Below are positions 7,650 through 14,227 of a DNA stretch of 15,079 nucleotides, piece by piece. Location of the stretch: positions 1 through 15,079 of the forward strand of contig JAQVPY010000036.1 in the NCBI GenBank assembly GCA_028701815.1, written 5' to 3'. The DNA is from Bacteroidales bacterium. Its GTDB lineage: Bacteria > Bacteroidota > Bacteroidia > Bacteroidales > BM520. A program made the position numbers and the translations under genes. Under the pieces are notes generated by a model. The model did not search any database and was not told where the DNA came from. It saw only the letters and a list, made by a program, of their open reading frames with translations. Positions within the stretch are counted from its first letter, which is position 1; each line of letters begins with the position of its first letter.

Positions 7650-8816
7650 ATGGCTAATAACAAAATTCTGGTGATAGATGATGAGGCTACTATCAGGCGG
7701 ACATTAAAAGAGATCCTTGAGTATGAAAAGTATGCAGTAGATACTGCGGAGACTGCGATAGCGGCAATTGAAATGCTTAAGCAGGCGCATTATGAGTTGA
7801 TTTTGTGTGATGTTAAGATGCCGGGGATGGATGGCATCGAGTTTTTATCTCAGGCGATAACTATGACAGATGCGTCGATAGTTATGATTTCAGGTCATGG
7901 CACCATTGAGACGGCTGTAGATGCAATAAAGAAGGGCGCGTACGATTATATTGCCAAGCCTCTCGATTTAAATCGATTGCTTGTCACTGTCAGAAATGCT
8001 CTTGATAAGAATTCGCTTGTTGCCGAAGCCAAGATTTTAAAGCAGAAAATATATTCGAGATATAGAATTGTGGGCGAGTCGGATGCCATAAAAGATATAC
8101 TTTCTCTGATAGATAAGGTGGCGGTTACAGATGCGCGTGTTTTGATTACAGGGGAGAATGGGACCGGGAAGGAGCTTGTGGCTCATCAGTTGCACGAAAA
8201 GAGTCTTCGTGCGGCAGCTCCTTTTGTAGAAGTCAACTGTGCAGCCATTCCGTCAGAGTTGATAGAAAGTCAGCTCTTCGGTCACGAAAAGGGCTCGTTT
8301 ACTTCTGCCGTTAAGATGAGAAAGGGTGATTTTGAACTTGCCAACGGTGGCACATTATTTCTTGATGAGATAGGGGATATGAGTCTTGCGGCACAGGCTA
8401 AAGTTCTCAGAGCCTTGCAGGAGGGCAGGATAATGCGTGTCGGCGGTGAAAAAGAGATAGTGGTCGACGTAAGAGTGATTGCTGCAACGAATAAGAATCT
8501 GAGAGAAGAAATCGAAAAAGGCAATTTCCGTGAGGATTTGTATCACAGGTTGTCGGTAATATTGATCAATGTGCCTCCTTTGAGAGAGCGGACGGGAGAT
8601 ATTCCTTTACTCGCCAATTATTTTCTGACCGAGTTGTCAGGGAAGATGGGTAAGGCTCCTTTGTCTTTTATGCCGGAGGCTCTCGAGAAGTTGTCGCAGA
8701 TGCCCTGGCGTGGGAATATCAGGGAGTTGCACAATGTAGTAGAGAGGTTGATAATATTATGCGACAAGGTGATTACGGAATCAGATGTGATAAAGTTCGC
8801 CAATCCTTTCCGTTAA
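7650..8816 (+). CDS. Sigma-54-type response regulator (REC-AAA+) lacking a DNA-binding domain
   Basis: The 388-residue product is an NtrC/AtoC-like regulator. The receiver domain (about 4-118) has acidic residues D10 and D11, phospho-acceptor D54, S81 and K103. The AAA+ domain (about 138-370) has Walker A GENGTGKE (168-175), a GSFTSA loop (215-220) in place of the canonical GAFTGA, Walker B GTLFLDE (234-240), arginine-finger region REDLYHR (294-300) and sensor II WRGNIREL (353-360). The protein stops at residue 388, right after the AAA+ lid. The Fis-type helix-turn-helix that makes usual members about 440-480 residues long is absent. Activation from solution is known for H. pylori FlgR and proposed for Chlamydia CtcC, which also lack this domain. 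No histidine kinase gene is adjacent. G clearly exceeds C in the coding strand, unlike the neighbouring genes. The target genes are unknown. Confidence 0.93.
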   Translation: MANNKILVIDDEATIRRTLKEILEYEKYAVDTAETAIAAIEMLKQAHYELILCDVKMPGMDGIEFLSQAITMTDASIVMISGHGTIETAVDAIKKGAYDYIAKPLDLNRLLVTVRNALDKNSLVAEAKILKQKIYSRYRIVGESDAIKDILSLIDKVAVTDARVLITGENGTGKELVAHQLHEKSLRAAAPFVEVNCAAIPSELIESQLFGHEKGSFTSAVKMRKGDFELANGGTLFLDEIGDMSLAAQAKVLRALQEGRIMRVGGEKEIVVDVRVIAATNKNLREEIEKGNFREDLYHRLSVILINVPPLRERTGDIPLLANYFLTELSGKMGKAPLSFMPEALEKLSQMPWRGNIRELHNVVERLIILCDKVITESDVIKFANPFR

Positions 8817-8819
8817 TGT

Positions 8820-9731
8820 TTACAGTTGGAGTGCTCCGGTAAGTTCGGAGATATTTTCTATCATGTGTCTTGTGGCGTAGTCTTCCAATCCTTTTAAGAT
8901 ATCCATTGTTACGGCGGGATTGATAAAGTTTGCCGTGCCTACCTGTACTGCTGTGGCGCCTGCGAGCATAAATTCGACGGCGTCGGTAGCATTCATGATG
9001 CCTCCGAGCCCTATTATAGGAATGGATACCGCTTTATGCACCTGCCATACCATTCTCAGTGCTATTGGTTTAATGGCGGGGCCTGACAGTCCGCCTGTGA
9101 TTGTAGAAAGTATCGGTTTTTGCTTTTCTGCATCGATAGCCATTGCGAGAAAAGTGTTTACGAGTGATATTGCGTCAGCCCCTGCCGATTCGACAGACAT
9201 AGCTATTTCGGCAATGTTGGTGACGTTAGGCGACAGTTTTATTATTAGTGGTTTGCTGCAAACATTTCTGATAGAGGCCGTAATTCTGTAAGATTCTTTT
9301 ACGCTTGTGCCGAAGGCCATGCCGCCTTCTTTAACGTTAGGGCAAGATATGTTCAGTTCTATAGCGGCTATGTGGTCGAGTTCGTTCATCTTACGGGCTA
9401 CTTCAACGCAGGATTCGACGGTAGAACCGGAGACGTTAGCGATAATATTGGTATCTATTTTCTCGAGTTTATTATAAATCTCCGACACGAAATAGTTTAC
9501 GCCCTTGTTTTGGAGTCCCACTGCATTTATCATGCCTGATGGAGTTTCGGCGAGTCTCGGGTAGGGGTTTCCATCTCTCGGCTCGGCGGTAGTTGCTTTG
9601 ACGACAATGCCCCCCAAACGAGATATGTCGAAGAAGTCCTCATATTCATATCCATAACCGAATGTGCCTGAAGCGGTTATAATCGGGTTTTTGAGTTTAA
9701 GACTTCCTATGTTGACAGCTAAATTTACCAT
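8820..9731 (-). CDS. pyrD: Dihydroorotate dehydrogenase, class 1B catalytic subunit
   Basis: PyrD oxidises dihydroorotate to orotate in the fourth step of pyrimidine synthesis, using FMN. The 303-residue product contains K45 (VVKATT), the NAVGLQN block (69-75), catalytic C130 in NISCPN (127-132), K165, VNTF (191-194) and the phosphate-binding GLGGI (241-245) and GTANF (265-269) segments. A Cys rather than Ser as catalytic base, together with the adjacent pyrK, places it in the NAD-linked class 1B of soluble heterotetramers. The start at 9731 overlaps the pyrK 3' end by 7 nt, so the two subunits are probably co-translated. It is the last gene of the minus-strand run and ends 3 nt from the convergent response-regulator stop, with no hairpin between them. 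Confidence 0.95.
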   Translation of the reverse strand: MVNLAVNIGSLKLKNPIITASGTFGYGYEYEDFFDISRLGGIVVKATTAEPRDGNPYPRLAETPSGMINAVGLQNKGVNYFVSEIYNKLEKIDTNIIANVSGSTVESCVEVARKMNELDHIAAIELNISCPNVKEGGMAFGTSVKESYRITASIRNVCSKPLIIKLSPNVTNIAEIAMSVESAGADAISLVNTFLAMAIDAEKQKPILSTITGGLSGPAIKPIALRMVWQVHKAVSIPIIGLGGIMNATDAVEFMLAGATAVQVGTANFINPAVTMDILKGLEDYATRHMIENISELTGALQL

Positions 9732-10492
9732 GCTAACTCCTTTACATTAAATATCGGACCTTTTGAGCAGACGCATTCGTTACCGTGGACGGTTTTAGTT
9801 ACGCAGCACAGGCATACGCCAATACCGCATGCCATTGTGTTTTCAAGTGATGCTTCGCAAAAGACGTTGTTAGCTACGGCTGTTTTGGCGATAGCTTTCA
9901 TCATACCTTCGGGGCCGCAGCAATGAATTTTGCCGTATTGTGAAAGATTGTTCGATAGTGCCGGGATATCGGTAACAAAGCCTTTGCTTCCCTTGCTCCC
10001 GTCTTCCGTAGCGCAGAAGGTAGTCGACAACGTTGAAAGGTTGTCGAGACATAACAAGTCGTTGCATGTTCGCCCCCCGATAATGATGTCAAAGTCGGCA
10101 TTAATTTCCTTCATACATTTTGCGAGGAAGTAAATGGGTGCTATTCCGCAGCCTCCACCTACAATCAGGGATTTTCCTTTAGCGTCAAAATGGAACGAGT
10201 TGCCGAGAGGTAAAACGGCGTTAACGGTATCTCCTCTTTTGAGTTCCGTTAATGTACGTGAGCCCTCTCCTACAATTTTAATCAGAAAGGCTACCGTGTT
10301 TTCGGTTTTGTCGTAGTCGTGAATAGAAAACGGCCTGCGCAGAAAAACCTTAGGGTTGTTTTCAATCTTTAATGAAGCAAATTGTCCCGGTTTCATCTCC
10401 GGTAAAATGTCTTTGGAAGTACATCTTATTATGGAGTAGGCGTCACCGATTTTGACGGTGTCAATAATAGTGAGATCTACAATTTGCTTCAT
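9725..10492 (-). CDS. pyrK: Dihydroorotate dehydrogenase class 1B, electron-transfer subunit
   Basis: PyrK carries FAD and a [2Fe-2S] cluster and passes electrons from the PyrD FMN to NAD+. The 255-residue product shows the FAD-binding LRRPFSI (51-57), an NAD-binding glycine-rich VGGGCGIAP (111-119) and CCGPEGMM (191-198). The C-terminal cysteine set C222, C227, C230 and C242 has the spacing of the ferredoxin-like cluster (C-x4-C-x2-C-x11-C). All four ligands are present, so the subunit should be functional. It lies upstream of pyrD with a 7-nt overlap and 12 nt downstream of the DUF5606-type gene. No separate promoter is seen, so it probably relies on upstream transcription. Confidence 0.94.
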   Translation of the reverse strand: MKQIVDLTIIDTVKIGDAYSIIRCTSKDILPEMKPGQFASLKIENNPKVFLRRPFSIHDYDKTENTVAFLIKIVGEGSRTLTELKRGDTVNAVLPLGNSFHFDAKGKSLIVGGGCGIAPIYFLAKCMKEINADFDIIIGGRTCNDLLCLDNLSTLSTTFCATEDGSKGSKGFVTDIPALSNNLSQYGKIHCCGPEGMMKAIAKTAVANNVFCEASLENTMACGIGVCLCCVTKTVHGNECVCSKGPIFNVKELAW

Positions 10493-10504
10493 ATCGGATT
10501 GTTA

Positions 10505-10957
10505 TTATTCGGCTTTGTCTTCGCTTCCCTGTTCGGTCTCCGTTGCTTTGTCTTCAGTTTCGTCGTCGCCGTTTTCATCTACCAAGCCTTCAGCGAGAAG
10601 TTCGTTGTACCATTGGCATACTTTCTTCATGTGGGAGGTATAGAAGCGTTCCGCGTCATATTCCGGGAAGAAATCGCCAAAAAGCTTTATGAGAGCTTTG
10701 TTGTCGCTGATGACAGTTTTGTCGACGGGTTTTTTATCCTGATGGACGTAGAGCATGGAGAGAACCTTTTTAAGTCTCTTTTCGTCGTCGTTGGTGAAAA
10801 TACTTATTTCATCGAGAGCGCTAACTTTATCTCTTGCGAAGACGGGAATGCGTTTTTTATCTGTTAGGGATTCTGCAATAAAACCGTTTTTATTGTTGGC
10901 AACCAGTTTAAAAAGTCCCGGTTTGCCTGAAATAGTCAAGATGTCTTTTAAATTCAT
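10505..10957 (-). CDS. DUF5606-type Bacteroidota-specific protein of unknown function
   Basis: The 150-residue product begins MNLKDILTISGKPGLFKLV. It continues with an ESLTDKKRIPVFARDKV segment, which I recognise as the DUF5606 N-terminal domain, a small SH3-like or beta-rich region by appearance. A middle helical part includes FFPEYDAERFYTSHMKKVCQWY, and a strongly acidic tail (about 127-150, mostly Glu/Asp/Thr) is probably disordered. There is no signal peptide or membrane segment, so it should be cytoplasmic. The gene sits between purB (39 nt upstream) and pyrK (12 nt downstream), so it is co-oriented with nucleotide-synthesis genes and has its own likely promoter. No catalytic motif is visible and I assign no function. 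The family identification is from memory of the sequence pattern. Confidence 0.82.
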   Translation of the reverse strand: MNLKDILTISGKPGLFKLVANNKNGFIAESLTDKKRIPVFARDKVSALDEISIFTNDDEKRLKKVLSMLYVHQDKKPVDKTVISDNKALIKLFGDFFPEYDAERFYTSHMKKVCQWYNELLAEGLVDENGDDETEDKATETEQGSEDKAE

Positions 10958-10981
10958 TTCTTTTTAAATAAAATTCGGGTG

Positions 10982-10989
10982 CAAAGATA
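10982..10989 (-). promoter_or_regulatory. -7 box upstream of the DUF5606-type gene
   Basis: On the minus strand this reads TATCTTTG, an exact TAnnTTTG match followed by C, as in the strong boxes at 702 and 14840. It lies in the 39-nt gap after purB. The upstream element would fall within the 3' end of purB, where I see no clear TTTG. It is probably an internal promoter for the DUF5606-pyrK-pyrD segment. Confidence 0.58.
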
Positions 10990-10996
10990 ATAATTT

Positions 10997-12355
10997 TTAT
11001 AATTCATCATTCGAATAGCCGAGATAGTTTGACGGGCTTATTGCGAGTAATTCTCTTTTGACAGTATCGTCAACATCAATATTTTCAATAAAATCTACGA
11101 GGTCTTCCTTTGTGATCCTGTTGTTGTTTCTTGTCAGCTTTTTCAGGGCGTCATAAGGATTCGGGTAGTTTTCCCGCCGCAATATCGTTTGAATAGCTTC
11201 GGCGATGATAGCCCAGTTATCGTTGAGGTCGGCAGCAATTTTTTCTTCATTGACATAAATTTTATTTAGTCCTTTCATAAGTGAAGAATAGGCTATCAGT
11301 GAGTATGCGAGAGGCATGCCGGTATTTCTTATCACTGTGGAATCGGTAAGGTCTCTTTGCATTCGAGACACAGGCAGCTTTTGTGCGAGGTGTGAAAAAT
11401 AGGCGTTAGCGATGCCTAAGTTTCCCTCGGAATTTTCGAAGTCGATAGGGTTGACTTTATGGGGCATTGCTGACGAGCCGACTTCATCTTTTTTGATAGT
11501 CTGTTTAAAATAATTCATGGAGATATAAGTCCACACATCTCTGTCGAGGTCGAGCAGGATAGTGTTTATTCTCATCATATTTTGGCAATAGGCTGCGAAC
11601 ATGTCGTAGTGTTCTATTTGTGTCGTCGTAGTGTAACGTTTCAGACCGAGGTAACATTTCAGGAACATGTCGCCGAATTTTCTCCAGTCCACAAGAGGAA
11701 AAGCCACTTTATGGGCGTTAAAGTTTCCGGTAGCGCCGCCGAATTTACCATAAAATTCGGTCTCATTTAGAGTGTCCAACTGGTCTGAGAGGCGTTCATA
11801 GAAGACATATATTTCTTTTCCGAGAGTGGTAGGGGAGGCCGGCTGACCGTGGGTATGGGCCAGCATGGGGATATTTATCCACTCTTGTGACATAGCGAGC
11901 AGCTTATTACAAAGGGTATTTAATTGCGGTATAACAACATTCTCATGTGCGTCGTGCAGCATCATGGGCATGGCGGTGTTGTTGATGTCTTGTGAGGTAA
12001 GACCGAAATGGATAAACTCTTTATATTGAGATAGATTCAACTCATCGAATTTATCGCGAAGAAAATATTCCACGGCTTTAACGTCGTGGTTGGTAACTCG
12101 TTCGATATCTTTAACCTTTTGGGTATCTTCAATGGTGAAGTCCTCATAAAGTTTACGCAGTGCTTCGAATTTGTCTATAGGAAAATTCGCTAATTGCGGC
12201 AGAGGGATTTCGCATAAGGCGATGAAGTATTCCACTTCTGTTTTTGTCCTATATTTAATAAATGCATATTCCGAAAAGTATTCTCTTAGCGGTAAGGTCT
12301 TTTCTGCATATCTGCCGTCTATAGGTGAGATGGCTGTTAGTGATGAAAGGTTCAT
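10997..12355 (-). CDS. purB: Adenylosuccinate lyase
   Basis: PurB acts twice in purine synthesis: it cleaves SAICAR to AICAR, and adenylosuccinate to AMP, each with loss of fumarate. The 452-residue product has the N-terminal ISPIDGRY (9-16), TSQDINNTA (120-128), HTHGQ (167-171) and the superfamily signature SSAMPHKVNP (294-303) on the flexible catalytic loop. This matches the E. coli-like branch of about 450 residues. The catalytic His (within 167-171) and Ser (294/295) are present. The gene follows the tsaC-like gene after 10 nt and precedes the DUF5606-type gene by 39 nt. The start at 12355 puts ISPIDGRY at the expected distance from the N-terminus. Confidence 0.96.
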   Translation of the reverse strand: MNLSSLTAISPIDGRYAEKTLPLREYFSEYAFIKYRTKTEVEYFIALCEIPLPQLANFPIDKFEALRKLYEDFTIEDTQKVKDIERVTNHDVKAVEYFLRDKFDELNLSQYKEFIHFGLTSQDINNTAMPMMLHDAHENVVIPQLNTLCNKLLAMSQEWINIPMLAHTHGQPASPTTLGKEIYVFYERLSDQLDTLNETEFYGKFGGATGNFNAHKVAFPLVDWRKFGDMFLKCYLGLKRYTTTTQIEHYDMFAAYCQNMMRINTILLDLDRDVWTYISMNYFKQTIKKDEVGSSAMPHKVNPIDFENSEGNLGIANAYFSHLAQKLPVSRMQRDLTDSTVIRNTGMPLAYSLIAYSSLMKGLNKIYVNEEKIAADLNDNWAIIAEAIQTILRRENYPNPYDALKKLTRNNNRITKEDLVDFIENIDVDDTVKRELLAISPSNYLGYSNDEL

Positions 12356-12365
12356 TTTATAATTA

Positions 12366-12947
12366 TTAGCTTCTTAATACTTCAAATTCGCCGTCTTCGT
12401 TAAATCTAATGAGAGTCGACGGCCTTACTTCTATAGATTCTTCCATATCTCTGCTTACAACATAGTCGACTTCACTAATAAGTTCTTTATTGATGTCGTT
12501 AAAGGATAGCGGTGTCGGCTGTCCCGAAAAATTTGCCGAGGTAGAGACAATAGGTTTGCCAAGGATATTAATCAGTCGTTTACAGAAGGTGTGTCGCACC
12601 ACTCTTATTGCGATAGAGCCGTCGGGAGAGATTACGTTACGCGGGAGGTTTTTTGCTTTCGGATAAATTATCGATATAGGGTTCCTGACGCTGTTTATCA
12701 GATCGATGGCTGTAGGAGGAATCCCTATTACGTAGTCGAAGAGTTTAAGTTCGTCATCAATAAGAAGGATGGGCGATTTTTCCGGCGGGCGTTTTTTTAT
12801 TTTAAATATTTTATCAACAGCTTTCTCGTTAGTGGCATCACAGCCAATACCCCAGATAGTGTCTGTGGGATAAAGGATAGTGCCTCCGTTGCGTAATATT
12901 TCGACGGTCTCGGAAACTATTTTATTCATTTCGTCTATGTTGTCCAT
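12366..12947 (-). CDS. L-threonylcarbamoyladenylate synthase (TsaC/Sua5/YrdC family)
   Basis: This enzyme makes threonylcarbamoyl-AMP from threonine, bicarbonate and ATP, the first step of t6A tRNA modification at position 37. The 193-residue product has the YrdC-domain motifs ILYPTDTIWGIGCDA (24-38), KIKKRPPEKSP (49-59, with the conserved basic residues that bind nucleotide) and STSANFSGQP (135-144). It consists of the YrdC domain alone; the C-terminal Sua5 domain of the longer form is absent, so it resembles TsaC more than Sua5. It is flanked by 10-nt gaps to dapD and purB, so it is almost certainly co-transcribed with them. I leave the symbol blank because tsaC and sua5 usage varies. Confidence 0.92.
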   Translation of the reverse strand: MDNIDEMNKIVSETVEILRNGGTILYPTDTIWGIGCDATNEKAVDKIFKIKKRPPEKSPILLIDDELKLFDYVIGIPPTAIDLINSVRNPISIIYPKAKNLPRNVISPDGSIAIRVVRHTFCKRLINILGKPIVSTSANFSGQPTPLSFNDINKELISEVDYVVSRDMEESIEVRPSTLIRFNEDGEFEVLRS

Positions 12948-12957
12948 GATATTTCAT

Positions 12958-13767
12958 TTAATTGTCAAAAATTCTCAGCGCATCGTTTAGAGATGTCTTT
13001 TTATCCGTTGATTCTTTTCTTTTTCCGATGATATAAGCGCAAGAGAGGTTTACTATTCCCGAGGGGAATGATTTTTCGCGGGTACCCGGAACGACTACTG
13101 AGCGTGGTGGAACATATCCTTTGTAAGTAACGGGTTTTTCTCCTGTTACATCTATGATGGGTGTTGAAGAAGTTATAACGGTGTTTGCACCAATCACTAC
13201 TTCTTTGTCAATAAAAGCGCCTTCAACAATAATACTTCTTGAGCCTATAAAGCAGTTGTCTTCAATTATCACGGGGTTGGACTGTATCGGTTCCAGCACG
13301 CCACCTATTCCCACTCCACCGCTGATGTGAACGTTTTTACCTATCTGGGCGCATGAGCCGACGGTAGCCCAGGTATCGACCATGGTGCCGGAGTCTATAT
13401 ATGCGCCAATATTTACATAGCTCGGCATGAGAATTACGTCGGGGGCAATATATGAACCGTAGCGGGCGACAGCCGGCGGAACGGCACGAACTCTGAGAGA
13501 TTCGAAATTGCCTTTTACCGCTATCTTATCGTAGAAAGTTAAATCCCCCGCATCTATTTTGTGCAGATTACTGATGGTAAAGTAAAGCAAAACGGCTTTT
13601 TTTACCCACCGGTTGGTGCCCCAACCGTCGCCATTGCGCTCAGCCACACGTATCTCTCCTGCGTTGAGCAACTCAACGGCACGTTCAACAGCCGTCTTGT
13701 ATTCCAGCGTGTTGAGTAAATTGCGCTGCTCCCAAAGGAGGTCTATCTTTCGTATTAATTCTTCCAT
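12958..13767 (-). CDS. dapD: 2,3,4,5-tetrahydropyridine-2,6-dicarboxylate N-succinyltransferase
   Basis: DapD transfers succinate from succinyl-CoA to tetrahydrodipicolinate in the succinylase branch of the diaminopimelate/lysine pathway. The 269-residue product has an N-terminal helical domain (1-100). A left-handed beta-helix of hexapeptide repeats follows (about 105-225), with ARYGSYIAPDVILMPSYVNI (101-120) and GKNVHISGGVGIGGVLEP (143-160), and then a C-terminal VVVPGTREKSFPSG segment. The length matches the E. coli enzyme (about 274). I chose the ATG at 13767 because the frame's upstream extension to 13812 crosses the promoter and adds a non-conserved hydrophobic stretch. The leader is only about 8 nt. 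It is the first gene of the minus-strand run. Confidence 0.95.
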   Translation of the reverse strand: MEELIRKIDLLWEQRNLLNTLEYKTAVERAVELLNAGEIRVAERNGDGWGTNRWVKKAVLLYFTISNLHKIDAGDLTFYDKIAVKGNFESLRVRAVPPAVARYGSYIAPDVILMPSYVNIGAYIDSGTMVDTWATVGSCAQIGKNVHISGGVGIGGVLEPIQSNPVIIEDNCFIGSRSIIVEGAFIDKEVVIGANTVITSSTPIIDVTGEKPVTYKGYVPPRSVVVPGTREKSFPSGIVNLSCAYIIGKRKESTDKKTSLNDALRIFDN

Positions 13768-13780
13768 GAAAAAAATTTTA

Positions 13781-13813
13781 CAAATGTAAAAAAAAAACGA
13801 TACCTTTGCCAAA
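13781..13813 (-). promoter_or_regulatory. dapD promoter (minus strand)
   Basis: On the minus strand, TTTG (complement of 13810-13813) and TACATTTG (complement of 13781-13788) form a full TTTG / TAnnTTTG pair with a 21-nt spacer. Transcription would start near 13775, about 8 nt before the dapD ATG. The element overlaps the -7 box of the opposing ruvX promoter. Confidence 0.75.
13801..13808 (+). promoter_or_regulatory. ruvX -7 box (plus strand), probably giving a leaderless mRNA
   Basis: TACCTTTG (13801-13808) fits TAnnTTTG, followed by C as in other strong boxes of this window. The likely start lies at about 13814-13817, and the ruvX ATG is at 13817. The upstream element would fall near 13776-13779 (TTTT), a weak match. 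It sits inside the dapD promoter spacer on the other strand. Confidence 0.68.
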
Positions 13814-13816
13814 TCT

Positions 13817-14227
13817 ATGGGAAGATTATTTGCAATAGATTACGGCAAGAAGCGCGTGGGAATTGCCGTAAGTGATGAAAATCAAATTATAGCTACTGCG
13901 CTGACAACAGTTCCCGCTTGCGATATCTTCGACTTCATAGCCAAATACAGCAGCGAAAATGTCTTAGACGCATTTATCGTGGGTTATGCCCTGGATATGC
14001 GTGGGAACTTGTCGGAATCTATGCGCTATATCGAACCATTTGTGAAGCGACTCGCAAAGTTGTATCCCGATATCCCTATTCATCGTGTAGATGAGAGGTT
14101 TACATCCAAACTTGCGCAGGAGGCGATAAGGCTCTCCGGTGCAAAAAAGACTAAACGTCAGGACAAGGCCCTTGTGGACAGAGTGAGCGCGACTATTATT
14201 TTACAAACTTATATGGAAATGATATGA
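13817..14227 (+). CDS. ruvX: Putative pre-16S rRNA nuclease / Holliday junction resolvase-like protein YqgF
   Basis: The 136-residue product is a complete YqgF/RuvX protein with an RNase H-like fold. E. coli YqgF is implicated in 5' maturation of 16S rRNA; the Holliday junction resolvase role is a historical annotation. It opens MGRLFAIDYGKKRVGIAVSD, with catalytic D8. It also carries VDERFTS (91-97, with E93) and KALVDRVSATIILQ (117-130, with D121), so the acidic triad is intact. This N-terminus is family-typical, which fixes the start at 13817 although it leaves almost no room for a leader. It overlaps def by 4 nt (ATGA), indicating translational coupling. It is transcribed divergently from dapD. 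Confidence 0.94.
   Translation: MGRLFAIDYGKKRVGIAVSDENQIIATALTTVPACDIFDFIAKYSSENVLDAFIVGYALDMRGNLSESMRYIEPFVKRLAKLYPDIPIHRVDERFTSKLAQEAIRLSGAKKTKRQDKALVDRVSATIILQTYMEMI

Noticed and set aside
7640..7657. Tiny upstream frame (ATG, five codons, stop) overlapping the response-regulator start
   Set aside because: It could be an attenuating leader frame, but at this length chance is the simplest explanation and nothing else supports it.
13768..13812. N-terminal extension of dapD
   Set aside because: It covers the promoter boxes and encodes a Phe-rich stretch unlike DapD; the ATG at 13767 gives a normal-length protein.
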